Below are positions 1 through 6,195 of a DNA stretch of 14,605 nt, piece by piece. Made by a program: the position numbers and the translations under genes. The notes under the pieces are model-generated. The model worked only from the letters and a program-made list of their open reading frames with translations, did no database searches and was not told where the DNA came from. The stretch is from Baffinella frigidus (taxonomy: Eukaryota; Cryptophyceae; Cryptomonadales; Baffinellaceae). Location of the stretch: positions 52,909-67,513 of the forward strand of contig MU646984.1 of assembly GCA_026770585.1 (NCBI GenBank), in the 5' to 3' direction. The first letter of the stretch is position 1; each line of letters starts with the position of its first letter.

Positions 1-133
1 AACAACCTTTCCTATACAGGCCTCAGTTAACAACCTTTCCTAAACAGGCCTCAGTTAACAACCTTTCCTATACAGGCCTCAGTTAACAACCTTTCGTATG
101 CAGACATTTAATGACCTTTCCTATGCAGGGCTG
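1..133. repeat. 28-bp tandem repeat, four units plus a partial fifth
   Basis: Units begin at 1, 29, 57 and 85. The first three differ by one base; the fourth is diverged in its second half, and a remnant of a fifth starts near 113. The core is AACAACCTTTCCTATACAGG. The array touches the window edge, so its true length is unknown. It is unrelated to the 7-bp telomere-like units further right. Confidence 0.93.
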
Positions 134-204
134 TGGCGGCGCTGCGGGGGGGGTGTACCCCAGGTGGGGCGAAGACCAATCCCTCGCCGGCTGCGCGCTT
201 CCCG

Positions 205-246
205 CCACGTGGGCACAGCTCACTCAACGGTATCTCTAAAGTGCCC
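205..246 (+). repeat. 42-bp dispersed direct repeat, copy 1
   Basis: This segment recurs at 383-424 with one mismatch, 178 bp away in the same orientation. It starts with a CACGTG (G-box) hexamer. Its end, GTATCTCTAAAGTGCCC, resembles the left terminus of the M1 element at 5061 (CTATCCCCAAAGTGGCC), so it may carry a decayed M1 end. The 133-450 interval otherwise shows no gene I can support. Confidence 0.85.
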
Positions 247-333
247 AGGAGGTTTACCGGTGGTGACCCTTGTCAAGGGTGGGACGGGAGAGAGCACGCA
301 AGGCAGTCACGACCGACCGTCTGGCTTCGGCGT

Positions 334-353
334 CCGCGTGACCGGTCACGCGG
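334..353. other. Perfect 20-bp palindrome
   Basis: CCGCGTGACCGGTCACGCGG is identical to its reverse complement. It lies between the two 42-bp repeats. It could be a dimeric protein-binding site or a cruciform-forming sequence; the sequence does not distinguish these. Confidence 0.8.
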
Positions 354-382
354 GCGTTCACGAGCCTGCTGGCGGGGCTGTT

Positions 383-424
383 CCACGTGGGCACAGCTCA
401 CTCAACGGTATCTCCAAAGTGCCC
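383..424 (+). repeat. 42-bp dispersed direct repeat, copy 2
   Basis: This is the second copy of the segment at 205-246, with a single T-to-C difference. It again starts with CACGTG. Confidence 0.85.
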
Positions 425-447
425 TAGCAGCCACCGGGGGCTTCACG

Positions 448-464
448 GATACAGTCCATCTAAA
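448..464 (+). mobile_element. Solo terminus matching the large foldback element at 13251-13814
   Basis: GATACAGTCCATCTAA here equals the reverse complement of the right end of the foldback element near 13801-13816. No partner terminus was found nearby, so this looks like a solo or truncated end of the same family. A small imperfect hairpin (11-bp arms, one mismatch) follows at 509-534. Confidence 0.5.
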
Positions 465-550
465 CGATTTGTACTAGGCTTTTCCCATTGCCCTGGACCC
501 TAACCGGAATTTCACCTTGAATCCAAGGCGAAATGGAACTCGGCCGCTGC

Positions 551-646
551 TAAGTGGTAGGCTCATACGCCCTATGGTAGGGCCCTAGGACCTGCCTAGG
601 ACCTCTGCGGGGTTTTGACCCCGCAGAGGTGGGCACTTAAGGGATA
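551..646 (+). mobile_element. Miniature inverted-repeat element, family M1, copy a (left end degraded)
   Basis: The body shares with the other M1 copies the modules TAAGTGG, TAGGCTCATACGCC and GGTAGGGCCCTAGGACC, then CCTGCCTAGG, and ends in CACTTAAGGGATA. The left terminal TATCCC is lost. Between body and right terminus sits a perfect hairpin at 601-630 (13-bp arms, 4-nt loop). No open frame of coding character is present, as expected for a non-autonomous element. Confidence 0.8.
601..630. other. Perfect 13-bp-stem hairpin inside M1 copy a
   Basis: The arms ACCTCTGCGGGGT and ACCCCGCAGAGGT are exact reverse complements around a TTTG loop. Other M1 copies have a different hairpin in this slot. 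Confidence 0.9.
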
Positions 647-684
647 CCGAAAACCTTCCCCGAAGCTTAAGGGATACCGAAAAC
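636..684 (+). repeat. Duplicated M1 right end with its flank
   Basis: CTTAAGGGATACCGAAAAC occurs at 636-654 and again at 666-684, 30 bp apart. The M1 right terminus and the adjoining unique flank were duplicated together, so the duplication followed insertion. Confidence 0.85.
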
Positions 685-749
685 GCCCCAAGCCCTTGTC
701 CAGCTGTAGAGTTACTCCAGGGAGACGTAAGCTAATCCGGGGGGACGTA

Positions 750-860
750 TTTTTCTTTTAGAATCTGGCAACGAATAGAATATTACTACACAACTGCTTT
801 ACTATAACTAGTGTGTCCCAATTGTGAAGTAATTTTCGTTGCAAGATTCTAATAGAAAAA
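750..860. mobile_element. 111-bp AT-rich miniature inverted-repeat element
   Basis: The 26-bp termini at 750-775 and 835-860 are inverted repeats differing at about two positions (core TTAGAATCT, one variable base, then GCAACGAA). The interior is AT-rich and non-coding. I see no convincing target-site duplication. The structure fits a MITE, but one copy cannot prove mobility. Confidence 0.7.
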
Positions 861-906
861 CAGATGTTCCCGGGTGAGGGTGCACCCCCTCTCCCTCAGC
901 CCGTAG

Positions 907-934
907 GTGCAGGGTTTAGGGTTCAGGGTTCAGC
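907..934 (-). repeat. Short TTTAGGG/TTCAGGG patch, reverse orientation
   Basis: A few G-rich units (AGGGTTTAGGGTTCAGGG) run opposite to the large CCCTAAA-type block that starts about 100 bp to the right. The interval between is C/T-rich without a supported gene. Confidence 0.75.
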
Positions 935-1302
935 CCCACGCCAGACAGTCTCCCACCCCACCCATCTCTCTCACTCCTCCCTCCCACCCCACCCCTCTCT
1001 CTCCCTGCTCATGGGGGCAACTAGCCTGCCCGGAGCCCTGATCCTGAATCCTGCGCCCTGAATCCTAGATTATGAGCTCTAACATTGTGCACTACACCCC
1101 ATCCAACACCGAGCCCTAGACCCTAAACCACAAATCTCAACCCCAAACCCTGAACCCTGAACCCTGAACCCTGAACCCTGAACCCTGAACCACAAACCCT
1201 GAACCCTGAACCACAAACCACAAACCCTTAACCCAGCACGGATACAGACACCCAAACCACACACACACTAAACGTTGAACCCTACACCCTAAACCCTACA
1301 CC

Positions 1303-1334
<32 letters not shown>

Positions 1335-1370
1335 ACCCTAAATCCCAAACCCTAAACCCTAAACTTCAAC

Positions 1371-1414
1371 ATGGGTAGCACGGACAACGACGCAGCACTT
1401 GTGACTGGGGGGGG
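1371..1414 (+). repeat. Spacer repeat S within T1, copy 1
   Basis: The segment starting ATGGGTAGCACGGACAACGA and ending GTGACTGGGGGGGG matches copy 2 at 2007-2046. More diverged copies (GCACGGA.., GGCCTTTGAGACGGGGGG) lie near 2190 and 2475. It is a non-telomeric passenger amplified with the telomere-like DNA. Confidence 0.85.
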
Positions 1415-2006
1415 CTCGCCTACACCCTCAGCCCTACGCCCCGAACCCTAGACCCTACAACCCTAGACCCTACACCCCCAAACCCTACAACCCCAAACCC
1501 CACAACCCAAGCCCGAAACCCTTGGCATGGGTGGGGCCCGCCTAAACCCTAAGTCCTAAATCCCGAATCCTAAACCCTACAACCCTAAAACCTACAACCC
1601 TAAGTCCTGTGGTTGATCTCCTGCGAGTGCGAGGGTGTGGTTGGTGCCGGGTTTCGGGGTTGCATCAATAAGGTTGAACTTTGTTGTTTCTCCTGGGCGT
1701 AGAAAGATAGACTGTCGCCTACACCCTAAGTCCTAACTCCCGAACCCTAAACCCTACAACTTTAAACCCTACAACCCCAACCCCCACAACCCTAAACCAT
1801 ACAACCCTAAACCATACAACCCTAAACCCTCAACCCTACAACCCTAAACCATACAATCCTAAACCCTACAACCCTCAACCCTACAACCCTCAACCCTAAA
1901 CCCTACAACCCAACCCCGAAACCTTCGGCGCCTTGGTCGCGTCAGCTAAACCCCAAATCTCAAACCCGAAACCCCAACCCCAAAACCCTAAACCCTAAAC
2001 CCTCAA

Positions 2007-2046
2007 ATGGGTAGCACGGACAACGACAAGGCCTTGTGACTGGGGG
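2007..2046 (+). repeat. Spacer repeat S, copy 2
   Basis: It begins with the same ATGGGTAGCACGGACAACGA as copy 1 and ends GTGACTGGGGG, immediately abutting the TTTAGGC array. Confidence 0.85.
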
Positions 2047-2088
2047 TTTAGGCTTTAGGCTTTAGGCTTTAGGCTTTAGGCTTTAGGC
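2047..2088 (+). repeat. Six perfect TTTAGGC units
   Basis: Six identical 7-bp units run without error, flanked on both sides by GTGACTGGGGG (2036-2046 and 2091-2101). This variant differs from TTTAGGG at one base and occurs in no other block of the window. A run of 14 G follows at 2098-2111. Confidence 0.95.
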
Positions 2089-2170
2089 TTTGTGACTGGG
2101 GGGGGGGGGGGCTTGGAGGCGTCGGCTAACCCCCAAATCTCAAACCCGAAACCCCAACCCCCGAACCCTG

Positions 2171-2232
2171 AACCACACACCCTGAAACCAGCACGGAAGA
2201 CAACGTGGCCTTTGAGACGGGGGGTCTCTCCC
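2171..2232 (+). repeat. Spacer repeat S-like, copy 3
   Basis: AACCACACACCCTGAAACCA leads into GCACGGA and GGCCTTTGAGACGGGGGG. The same order recurs at 2451-2507, about 280 bp away. Confidence 0.8.
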
Positions 2233-2450
2233 TGAACCACATAGCCCACATAGCCCTAAATCCTGAACCCTGAACCCTGAACCCTAAACCCTGAACCCTG
2301 AACCATATTCGCAGAACCCCAGAACCCTAAACCCTGGACCCTGAACCGGGTTTTGGGTGCACAGTTTGATCGGGTGCGGCGTTTCTGACGGGGTCTCTCT
2401 CCCTAAACCACACAACCCGGGGCCTCTCCCTGAACCACACAACCAATCCC

Positions 2451-2507
2451 TGAACCACACACCCTGAAACCAGCACTGAGAACGACGTGGCCTTTGAGAC
2501 GGGGGGC
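2451..2507 (+). repeat. Spacer repeat S-like, copy 4
   Basis: Same order of motifs as copy 3 (ACCCTGAAACCAGCAC, then ACGTGGCCTTTGAGACGG). The sequence just after it, at 2519-2538 (CATGG..CTTCCGCGTTTCG), recurs at 3498-3517, beyond the inserted 584-bp element. Confidence 0.8.
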
Positions 2508-2592
2508 CTAGGCAACCTCATGGACCTTCCGCGTTTCGGGGTTTACCCCAACCCCTAAATCTAGGGTGTAGGTTTACCCTAAACCTTAAACC

Positions 2593-2624
<32 letters not shown>

Positions 2625-2797
2625 ACCCTGAATCCTGAACACTGAACACTGAACACTGAACACTGAACACTGAACACTGAACACTGAACTCTAAACCCTA
2701 AACCTTAAACCCTGAACCCTGAACCCTAAACCCTGAACCCTGAACCCTGAATCCTGAACCCTGAACCCTCAACCTTGAACTCTGAACACTGAACACT

Positions 2798-3381
2798 AGG
2801 CGTATTTGAGTCTGGAAATTCCTGTTCATAAAACCTATCCTGACACGAAACACCATTCCTAACACCAGAAAGTTTAGTCAACTTTAGGTGTTTCAAAAAT
2901 CGAGCAAATTTGGAATCGGTTTTATGGAATCGCAACGTTTCGTTGATACACAAAAGTCGCTACTTTTGTGTATCAACGAAACGTTGCGATTCCATAAAAC
3001 CGATTCCATAAAACCAACTTTACGACACAGTTTACTACACAGGTCGCAAAATTTCCGAGCTATTTATTCCCACGCAAGACCAGTCACGTCCCTTTTTGTC
3101 AGCAACAAAAAAAGTGGTCTGAATTTATCGAAAGCATGGTGTTGCAGGTGTTAAGACACATAAATCCTGATGCAATTTATGTCAGCTTCAATTTTTTTTG
3201 TTAAACCTGTCCTTCTAAATGTATATGTATATATATATATAGGGTCGATGGACACACCAAATTTGCTCAAGGAAATCTGAAAAAAATGGCTCATGTCCCG
3301 GAGAGTTTAGTCAACTTTGGGTCTTTGATTAGGTGTCAGGATAGGTTTTATGAACAGAAATTTCCAGACTCAAATACGCCT
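2798..3381. mobile_element. 584-bp non-autonomous terminal-inverted-repeat element in telomere-like DNA
   Basis: The termini at 2798-2846 and 3333-3381 are 49-bp inverted repeats with one mismatch, starting AGGCGTATTTGAGTCTGGAA. Flanks are telomere-like CACTGAAC on both sides. The insertion can be read as a TA duplication (2797-2798 / 3381-3382) or an ACT duplication (2795-2797 / 3382-3384); palindromic ends make this ambiguous. The interior is AT-rich with a TA microsatellite near 3224-3241 and encodes no recognisable transposase, so it depends on a partner in trans. It contains a perfect 47-bp hairpin (2911-3008). Confidence 0.9.
2911..3008. other. Perfect 47-bp inverted repeat with 4-nt loop
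   Basis: Arms 2911-2957 and 2962-3008 are exact reverse complements around CGCT. I checked all 47 pairs. Transcription from either strand would give a long perfect hairpin RNA. It could be a second foldback element nested in the 584-bp element, or a source of small RNAs; the sequence shows only the structure. Confidence 0.95.
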
Positions 3382-3497
3382 ACTGAACCCTAAACCCTAA
3401 ACACTGAACACTGAACACTGAACACTGAACACTGAACACTGAACCCTGAACCCTAAACCCTGAACAAAAAGAAAACCCTAAACCCTACACACGAAAC
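3382..3497 (+). repeat. Telomere-like block T2, rich in CACTGAA
   Basis: It continues T1 on the far side of the inserted element. A homogeneous run of CACTGAA units (about 3402-3445) mirrors the run at 2638-2690, supporting that T1 and T2 were contiguous before the insertion. Confidence 0.9.
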
Positions 3498-3542
3498 CAT
3501 GGCACTTCCGCGTTTCGTGGTGAGTCCAACACCCACCGCTGC

Positions 3543-3580
3543 GGAAAGGGAACAACTTAAAGGAAAGGGAACAACTTAAA
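3543..3580 (+). repeat. 19-bp perfect tandem duplication
   Basis: GGAAAGGGAACAACTTAAA occurs twice back to back (3543-3561, 3562-3580). Downstream, at 3665-3715, GTACCAGG recurs three times, twice followed by AAAGTT. No gene is supported between 3498 and 3747. Confidence 0.9.
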
Positions 3581-3812
3581 GGAATAAATATTATAACTAG
3601 GCGTCAGGTGTGCCGCGACCGGACCGAGAATACTACTGGTAAAAGTAGACTGTCAGTCCAATTTGTACCAGGCACGTCCGGTTTGTACCAGGAAAGTTCG
3701 TACCAGGAAAGTTTATGACCGTGTTGGTAGTAACAAAGGCGTCTCTCGGTGGCAGGTGTGCCTCTCTCTACGATACCTCATAACCTGTTGGTATCATTCA
3801 ATCTGGTGGCAG

Positions 3813-3884
3813 GTGTGGCTGTGCGAGGAGGGGCACGCGTGCGCGACTGGGGACAGCCCCTTCTTCTGCTTCGTGTTCGACGAG
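3813..3884 (+). CDS. Candidate internal exon A of an unrecognised gene
   Basis: The exon begins after GGTGGCAG and ends at GACGAG|GTCTAC, a plausible GT donor. It has 24 codons, in phase 0: VWLCEEGHACATGDSPFF followed by CFVFDE, with three Cys and several acidic residues. I do not recognise the family. A partial second copy at 4024-4064 differs in its last 14 codons by three substitutions, all synonymous (GGG/GGA, TTC/TTT, GAC/GAT), which is what a protein-constrained sequence would show. Splicing exon A to the terminal exon at 4695 keeps the frame. Exons upstream of 3813 were not found; the frame stays open to 3663 but the translation there is not persuasive. This could be a live gene's 3' end or a pseudogene. 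Confidence 0.45.
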
Positions 3885-4023
3885 GTCTACCTCTCTCTCT
3901 CTCTCACACACACACTCTCTCTCCCACTCTCTCCCACTCTCTCTGACACTCTCCCACTGTCCCTCTCTCACTCTCTCTCCCACACACTCTCTCACTCTTA
4001 CCCCAACCCCCACCTCTCCCTCG

Positions 4024-4064
4024 CGACTGGAGACAGCCCCTTCTTCTGCTTCGTGTTTGATGAG
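4024..4064 (+). pseudogene. Partial second copy of exon A
   Basis: It encodes ATGDSPFFCFVFDE and keeps the GTCTAC donor at 4065, but the first ten codons of exon A and its acceptor are replaced by CT-rich sequence. All differences from the full copy are synonymous. Without its own acceptor it is probably a duplicated fragment. Confidence 0.55.
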
Positions 4065-4296
4065 GTCTACCTCTCTCTCCCACTCTCTCCCACTCTCTCT
4101 CTCGCTCTCTCGCTCTCACTCACTCTCTCTGTCACTCACTCTCTCTCTCTCTCACACACGCAAACCCACTCTCTCTCACACACACGCACTCTCTCTCTCG
4201 CCCTCACACACACTCTCTCTCTCTCTCCCTCTCTCTCCCTCCCTCTCTCCCTCCCTCTCACTCACACACTCACACACACGCTCTCTCGCACGGCAG

Positions 4297-4336
4297 GATG
4301 ACAAGGTGTTCGTGCCGTGGGGTGCCGACTCGCTTG
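4297..4336 (+). pseudogene. Exon B fragment, copy 1
   Basis: It follows CTCTCTCGCACGGCAG, an acceptor-like sequence, and encodes DDKVFVPWGADSLA before running into CT repeat. The first codon is GAT where the other copies have GTT. No donor follows, so it looks like a truncated duplicate. Confidence 0.55.
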
Positions 4337-4358
4337 CCGACTCTCTCTCTCACACACA

Positions 4359-4395
<37 letters not shown>

Positions 4396-4396
4396 C

Positions 4397-4427
<31 letters not shown>

Positions 4428-4480
4428 GCTGTCTCGCTCTCTCTCACACACACTCACACACACGCTCTCTCGCACGGCAG

Positions 4481-4522
4481 GTTGACAAGGTGTTCGTGCC
4501 GTGCGGTGCCAACTCGCTTGCC
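4481..4522 (+). pseudogene. Exon B fragment, copy 2
   Basis: Same acceptor context (CGCACGGCAG). It encodes VDKVFVPCGANSLAG, so Trp is changed to Cys (TGC) and Asp to Asn relative to the other copies, before merging into CT repeat. The changes suggest relaxed constraint on this copy. Confidence 0.55.
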
Positions 4523-4694
4523 GGCTCTCTCTCTCACACACACACACTCTCTCTCTCTCTCTCTCACACACACACTCTCTCTCTCTCACACACACACACT
4601 CTCTCTGTCTCTCTCTCTGTCTCTCTCTCTCCCTCCCTCTCCCTCTCCCTCTCACACACACACACTCACTCAAACACGCTCTCTCGCGCGGCAG

Positions 4695-4763
4695 GTTGAC
4701 AAGGTGTTCGTGCCGTGGGGCCCCGACTCGCTTCTGCAGCTCACCAACCACACCGATGTCTGA
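4695..4763 (+). CDS. Candidate terminal exon B with stop codon
   Basis: This copy follows CTCTCGCGCGGCAG and reads 22 codons, VDKVFVPWGPDSLLQLTNHT then DV, ending in TGA at 4761-4763. Unlike copies 1 and 2 it does not collapse into CT repeat after DSL, so it is the likely parent and true 3' end. Joined to exon A (3813-3884), the intron would be 810 bp of microsatellite plus exon fragments, with GT-AG ends and phase 0. An M2 element begins 15 bp after the stop and would lie in the 3' untranslated region. I do not recognise the protein. Confidence 0.45.
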   Translation, partial: VDKVFVPWGPDSLLQLTNHTDV

Positions 4764-4777
4764 ATTCATTACAGGGG

Positions 4778-4898
4778 TACAGGGGTACCTCGCTCATAAG
4801 AAAGTGCCTCCCCCTAGGACCGTCCAGTAGGCATATGCCTAGGGCCCTATGGTGGTCCTAGGGGGTGAGCGTTTTCAAATGAGCGAGGTACACCTGTA
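4778..4898 (+). mobile_element. Miniature inverted-repeat element, family M2, copy a
   Basis: The left terminus TACAGGGGTACCTCGCTCAT is answered on the right by ATGAGCGAGGTACACCTGTA. The loop region (CAGTAGGCATATGCC, CCTAGGGCCCTATGGT) is shared with the other M2 copies, and the subterminal stem pairs CCCCCTAGGACC with GGTCCTAGGGGG. The outer TA on both sides could be a TA target duplication. Length 121 bp, no coding capacity. Confidence 0.88.
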
Positions 4899-4990
4899 CC
4901 TCGCTCACAAGAAAATGCGCCCCCTTAGGACCCAACAGTAGGACTATGCCTAGGGCCCTACCGTGGTCCTTGGGGGGGGGGGGGGGGTAG
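4889..4990 (+). mobile_element. M2 copy b, abutting copy a, right end lost
   Basis: It shares the junction TACACCTGTACC with copy a, so the two elements overlap by about ten bases. The left terminus, CCCCCTTAGGACC stem and CCTAGGGCCCTACCGT core are present. After GGTCCTT it enters a run of 16 G (4972-4987), and the expected right terminus GAGCGAGGTACC is absent. Confidence 0.8.
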
Positions 4991-5060
4991 GCCGATTTTC
5001 AGGAGCCTAAGAGGCCCGTAGGAGTGTTTGGCGCTCGTGCGTGGCCAAGCACCGTACGGG

Positions 5061-5167
5061 CTATCCCCAAAGTGGCCAGTAGGCTCCTACGCCCTACCGT
5101 AAGGCCCTAGGACCTGCCTAGGACCTAGCGGGGGTCAATTTTGATCCCCTGGCCACTTCAGGGATAG
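5061..5167 (+). mobile_element. M1 copy b, complete
   Basis: It has inverted termini CTATCCCCAAAGTGGCC and GGCCACTTCAGGGATAG, the body modules GTAGGCTCCTACGCC, CTACCGTAAGGCCCTAGG and CCTGCCTAGGACC, and a hairpin at 5130-5149 (GGGGGTCAA / TTGATCCCC, one G-T pair). TA on both ends is consistent with a TA target site. Length 107 bp. Confidence 0.87.
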
Positions 5168-5289
5168 TTTTGCCCGCCTGGGGTTTCATGTAGCCCCAGC
5201 TCAGTTCTCGTGATCAGTAAAGCAACTATGTATCTCTTTCGGCAAGCACCACCAAGCACCAAGGAGGTCAGGTCTGAAGCACCACCAAG
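5168..5289. other. Spacer between M1 copy b and M2 copy c
   Basis: AGCACCACCAAG occurs at about 5246-5257 and again about 32 bp later, just before M2 copy c. Nothing else is recognised. Confidence 0.4.
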
Positions 5290-5411
5290 TACAGGGGTAC
5301 CTCGCTCATAAGAAACCGCCTCCTCCTAGGAGCCTACAGTAGGCCTATGCCTAGGGCCCTATGGTGGTCTTAGGGGGGGGGGCAGTTTCTTGTGAGCGAG
5401 GTACCTCTGTA
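5290..5411 (+). mobile_element. M2 copy c, complete
   Basis: The left terminus is TACAGGGGTACCTCGCTCAT and the right terminus GTGAGCGAGGTACCTCTGTA. The core AGTAGGCCTATGCC and CCTAGGGCCCTATGGT is conserved. Flanks CCACCAAG (left) and CCAACAAG (right) could be an 8-bp target duplication with one change, or chance similarity; a TA duplication is the alternative. Length 122 bp. Confidence 0.88.
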
Positions 5412-5487
5412 CCAACAAGCTCTTGGCAGCCAGGGCAGCCGTGTCTTGTGTGGCCGACGAGAACCACCGAAGCCTATCAATACCAGT

Positions 5488-5591
5488 TATCCCGTAAGTG
5501 GCGAGTAGGCTCACACGCCCTACGGTAGGGCCCTTCGACCTGCCTAGGGCGAGTTAGGGCGATTATTCGCCCGTTGGTCACTTAAGGGATA
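5488..5591 (+). mobile_element. M1 copy c, complete
   Basis: The termini are TATCCCGTAAGTGGC and CACTTAAGGGATA. The body has GAGTAGGCTCACACGCCC, TACGGTAGGGCCCTT and CCTGCCTAGG. The slot hairpin is GGGCGA-TTAT-TCGCCC at 5557-5572. Length 104 bp. Confidence 0.87.
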
Positions 5592-5660
5592 CGCACCAGC
5601 GAAGGACACCAGTGGGATTTTTAAACCAAACAACTGGTAGTTACGAGACTGGCTGCTAGA

Positions 5661-5848
5661 TTCTCGGTAGCCATGGCAGCCGAGCCTTGCGCGAGATGTT
5701 GGGTACGGACTGGGTTAGTAAAAACATGTACCAGGATAACGTAAACAGGGTTGGTAAACCCCGTTACCAGGATAACGGCTGCCATGGCTAACGGTTCTCG
5801 GTAGCCATGGCAGCCATGTCTCTACGCGAGATGTTGGGTACTGACGGG
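5661..5848 (+). repeat. Duplicated segment with internal inverted repeat
   Basis: TTCTCGGTAGCCATGGCAGC starts both copies (5661-5713 and 5795-5848), and both continue to CGCGAGATGTTGGGTAC. Between them, GGCTGCCATGGCTA at 5777-5790 is the exact reverse complement of 5802-5815. AAACATGTACCAGGATAACG (5722-5741) recurs at 5997-6016. The 5592-5850 interval holds no supported gene. Confidence 0.8.
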
Positions 5849-5943
5849 GTGAGGGTTTAGGGTTTAGGGTTGATGGCTTAGGGTTTAGGGTTTAGGGTTT
5901 AAGGTTTGGGGTTTATGGTTTATGGTGTAGGGGTTAGGGTTTC
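5849..5943 (-). repeat. TTTAGGG block T3, opposite orientation
   Basis: About a dozen GGGTTTA units with variants (GGGTTTAAGG, GGTTTATG) are in the G-rich orientation on the given strand, opposite to T1, T2, T4 and T5. It marks an inversion or an independent insertion. Confidence 0.92.
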
Positions 5944-6195
5944 ATCTGCGCCCACTCGAGAATGCTGGAGGACCCTATTTACATTTGGGTTTATAGAAAC
6001 ATGTACCAGGATAACGTAACCAACCTCGTGCCTGGCCTGATTTGGGGCAGTTACGTGACCAATCTCACGAAAGTTAGTACACAAATGGCAACGTGTAAAA
6101 GCATCTCGGTCTTAAATAGGTTCCTCTTTCACTCTCGTGGGGGTCCCCCTCTTCTGGTTCCAAGCCCCAGATTTACACGTGTAAAGTTCAGACGA
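5944..6195. other. Unassigned interval
   Basis: It contains the second copy of AAACATGTACCAGGATAACG (5997-6016). A 94-codon frame starting MLEDPIYIWVYRNMYQDNV is present, but it runs into the M2 element and shows no family signature, so I do not call a gene. Confidence 0.4.

Larger units (their letters stand above)
1033..2797. repeat. Degenerate telomere-like repeat block T1
   Basis: Mostly 7-bp variants: CCCTAAA, CCCTGAA, CCCTCAA, CCCGAAA, CACTGAA, plus 8-bp CCCTACAA. Identical variants cluster (five CCCTGAA near 1150-1190, CCCTCAA near 1310-1335, CACTGAA at 2638-2690), indicating local homogenisation. Non-telomeric spacers interrupt it. Its degeneracy and mixed phase argue against a functional chromosome end; it is interstitial or ancient subtelomeric DNA. 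No gene is supported here; frames on either strand are simple translations of the repeat. Confidence 0.92.
3748..4763 (+). repeat. Array of exon-like fragments separated by CT/CA microsatellites
   Basis: Two fragment types recur: type A (GGTGGCAG then GTGTGG.. ending FVFDE|GTCTAC) and type B (CGGCAG then GTTGACAAGG.. encoding VDKVFVPWG). A is seen as a stub (3748-3760), a full copy (3813-3884) and a partial copy (about 4024-4064). B is seen at 4297, 4481 and 4695. Between them lie CT-rich tracts with CACACA patches, which look like introns because they start GT and end in pyrimidine tract plus CAG. Long frames across the tracts (Ser/Leu/His/Thr repeats) are translated microsatellite. Confidence 0.85.

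Noticed and set aside
98-477. Two overlapping plus-strand frames of 109 and 114 codons
   Set aside because: Both run across the duplicated 42-bp segment and the tandem repeat; compositions are unlike a protein domain and the duplicated parts are read in different contexts.
1079-1264. Minus-strand frame of repeating GFRVQGL-type peptide
   Set aside because: Pure translation of CCCTGAA-type repeats; the same applies to frames at 2726-2953, 10180-10371 and 14356-14601.
3663-4830. Ser/Leu/His/Thr-rich frames up to 212 codons on both strands
   Set aside because: Translated CT/CA microsatellite. Only the short exon-like pieces between the tracts have protein-like sequence.
5290-5411. Assignment of M2 to the hAT superfamily on the basis of CAGGG ends and an 8-bp flank
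   Set aside because: Only one copy shows the 8-bp near-match and other copies do not; a TA duplication fits at least as well.
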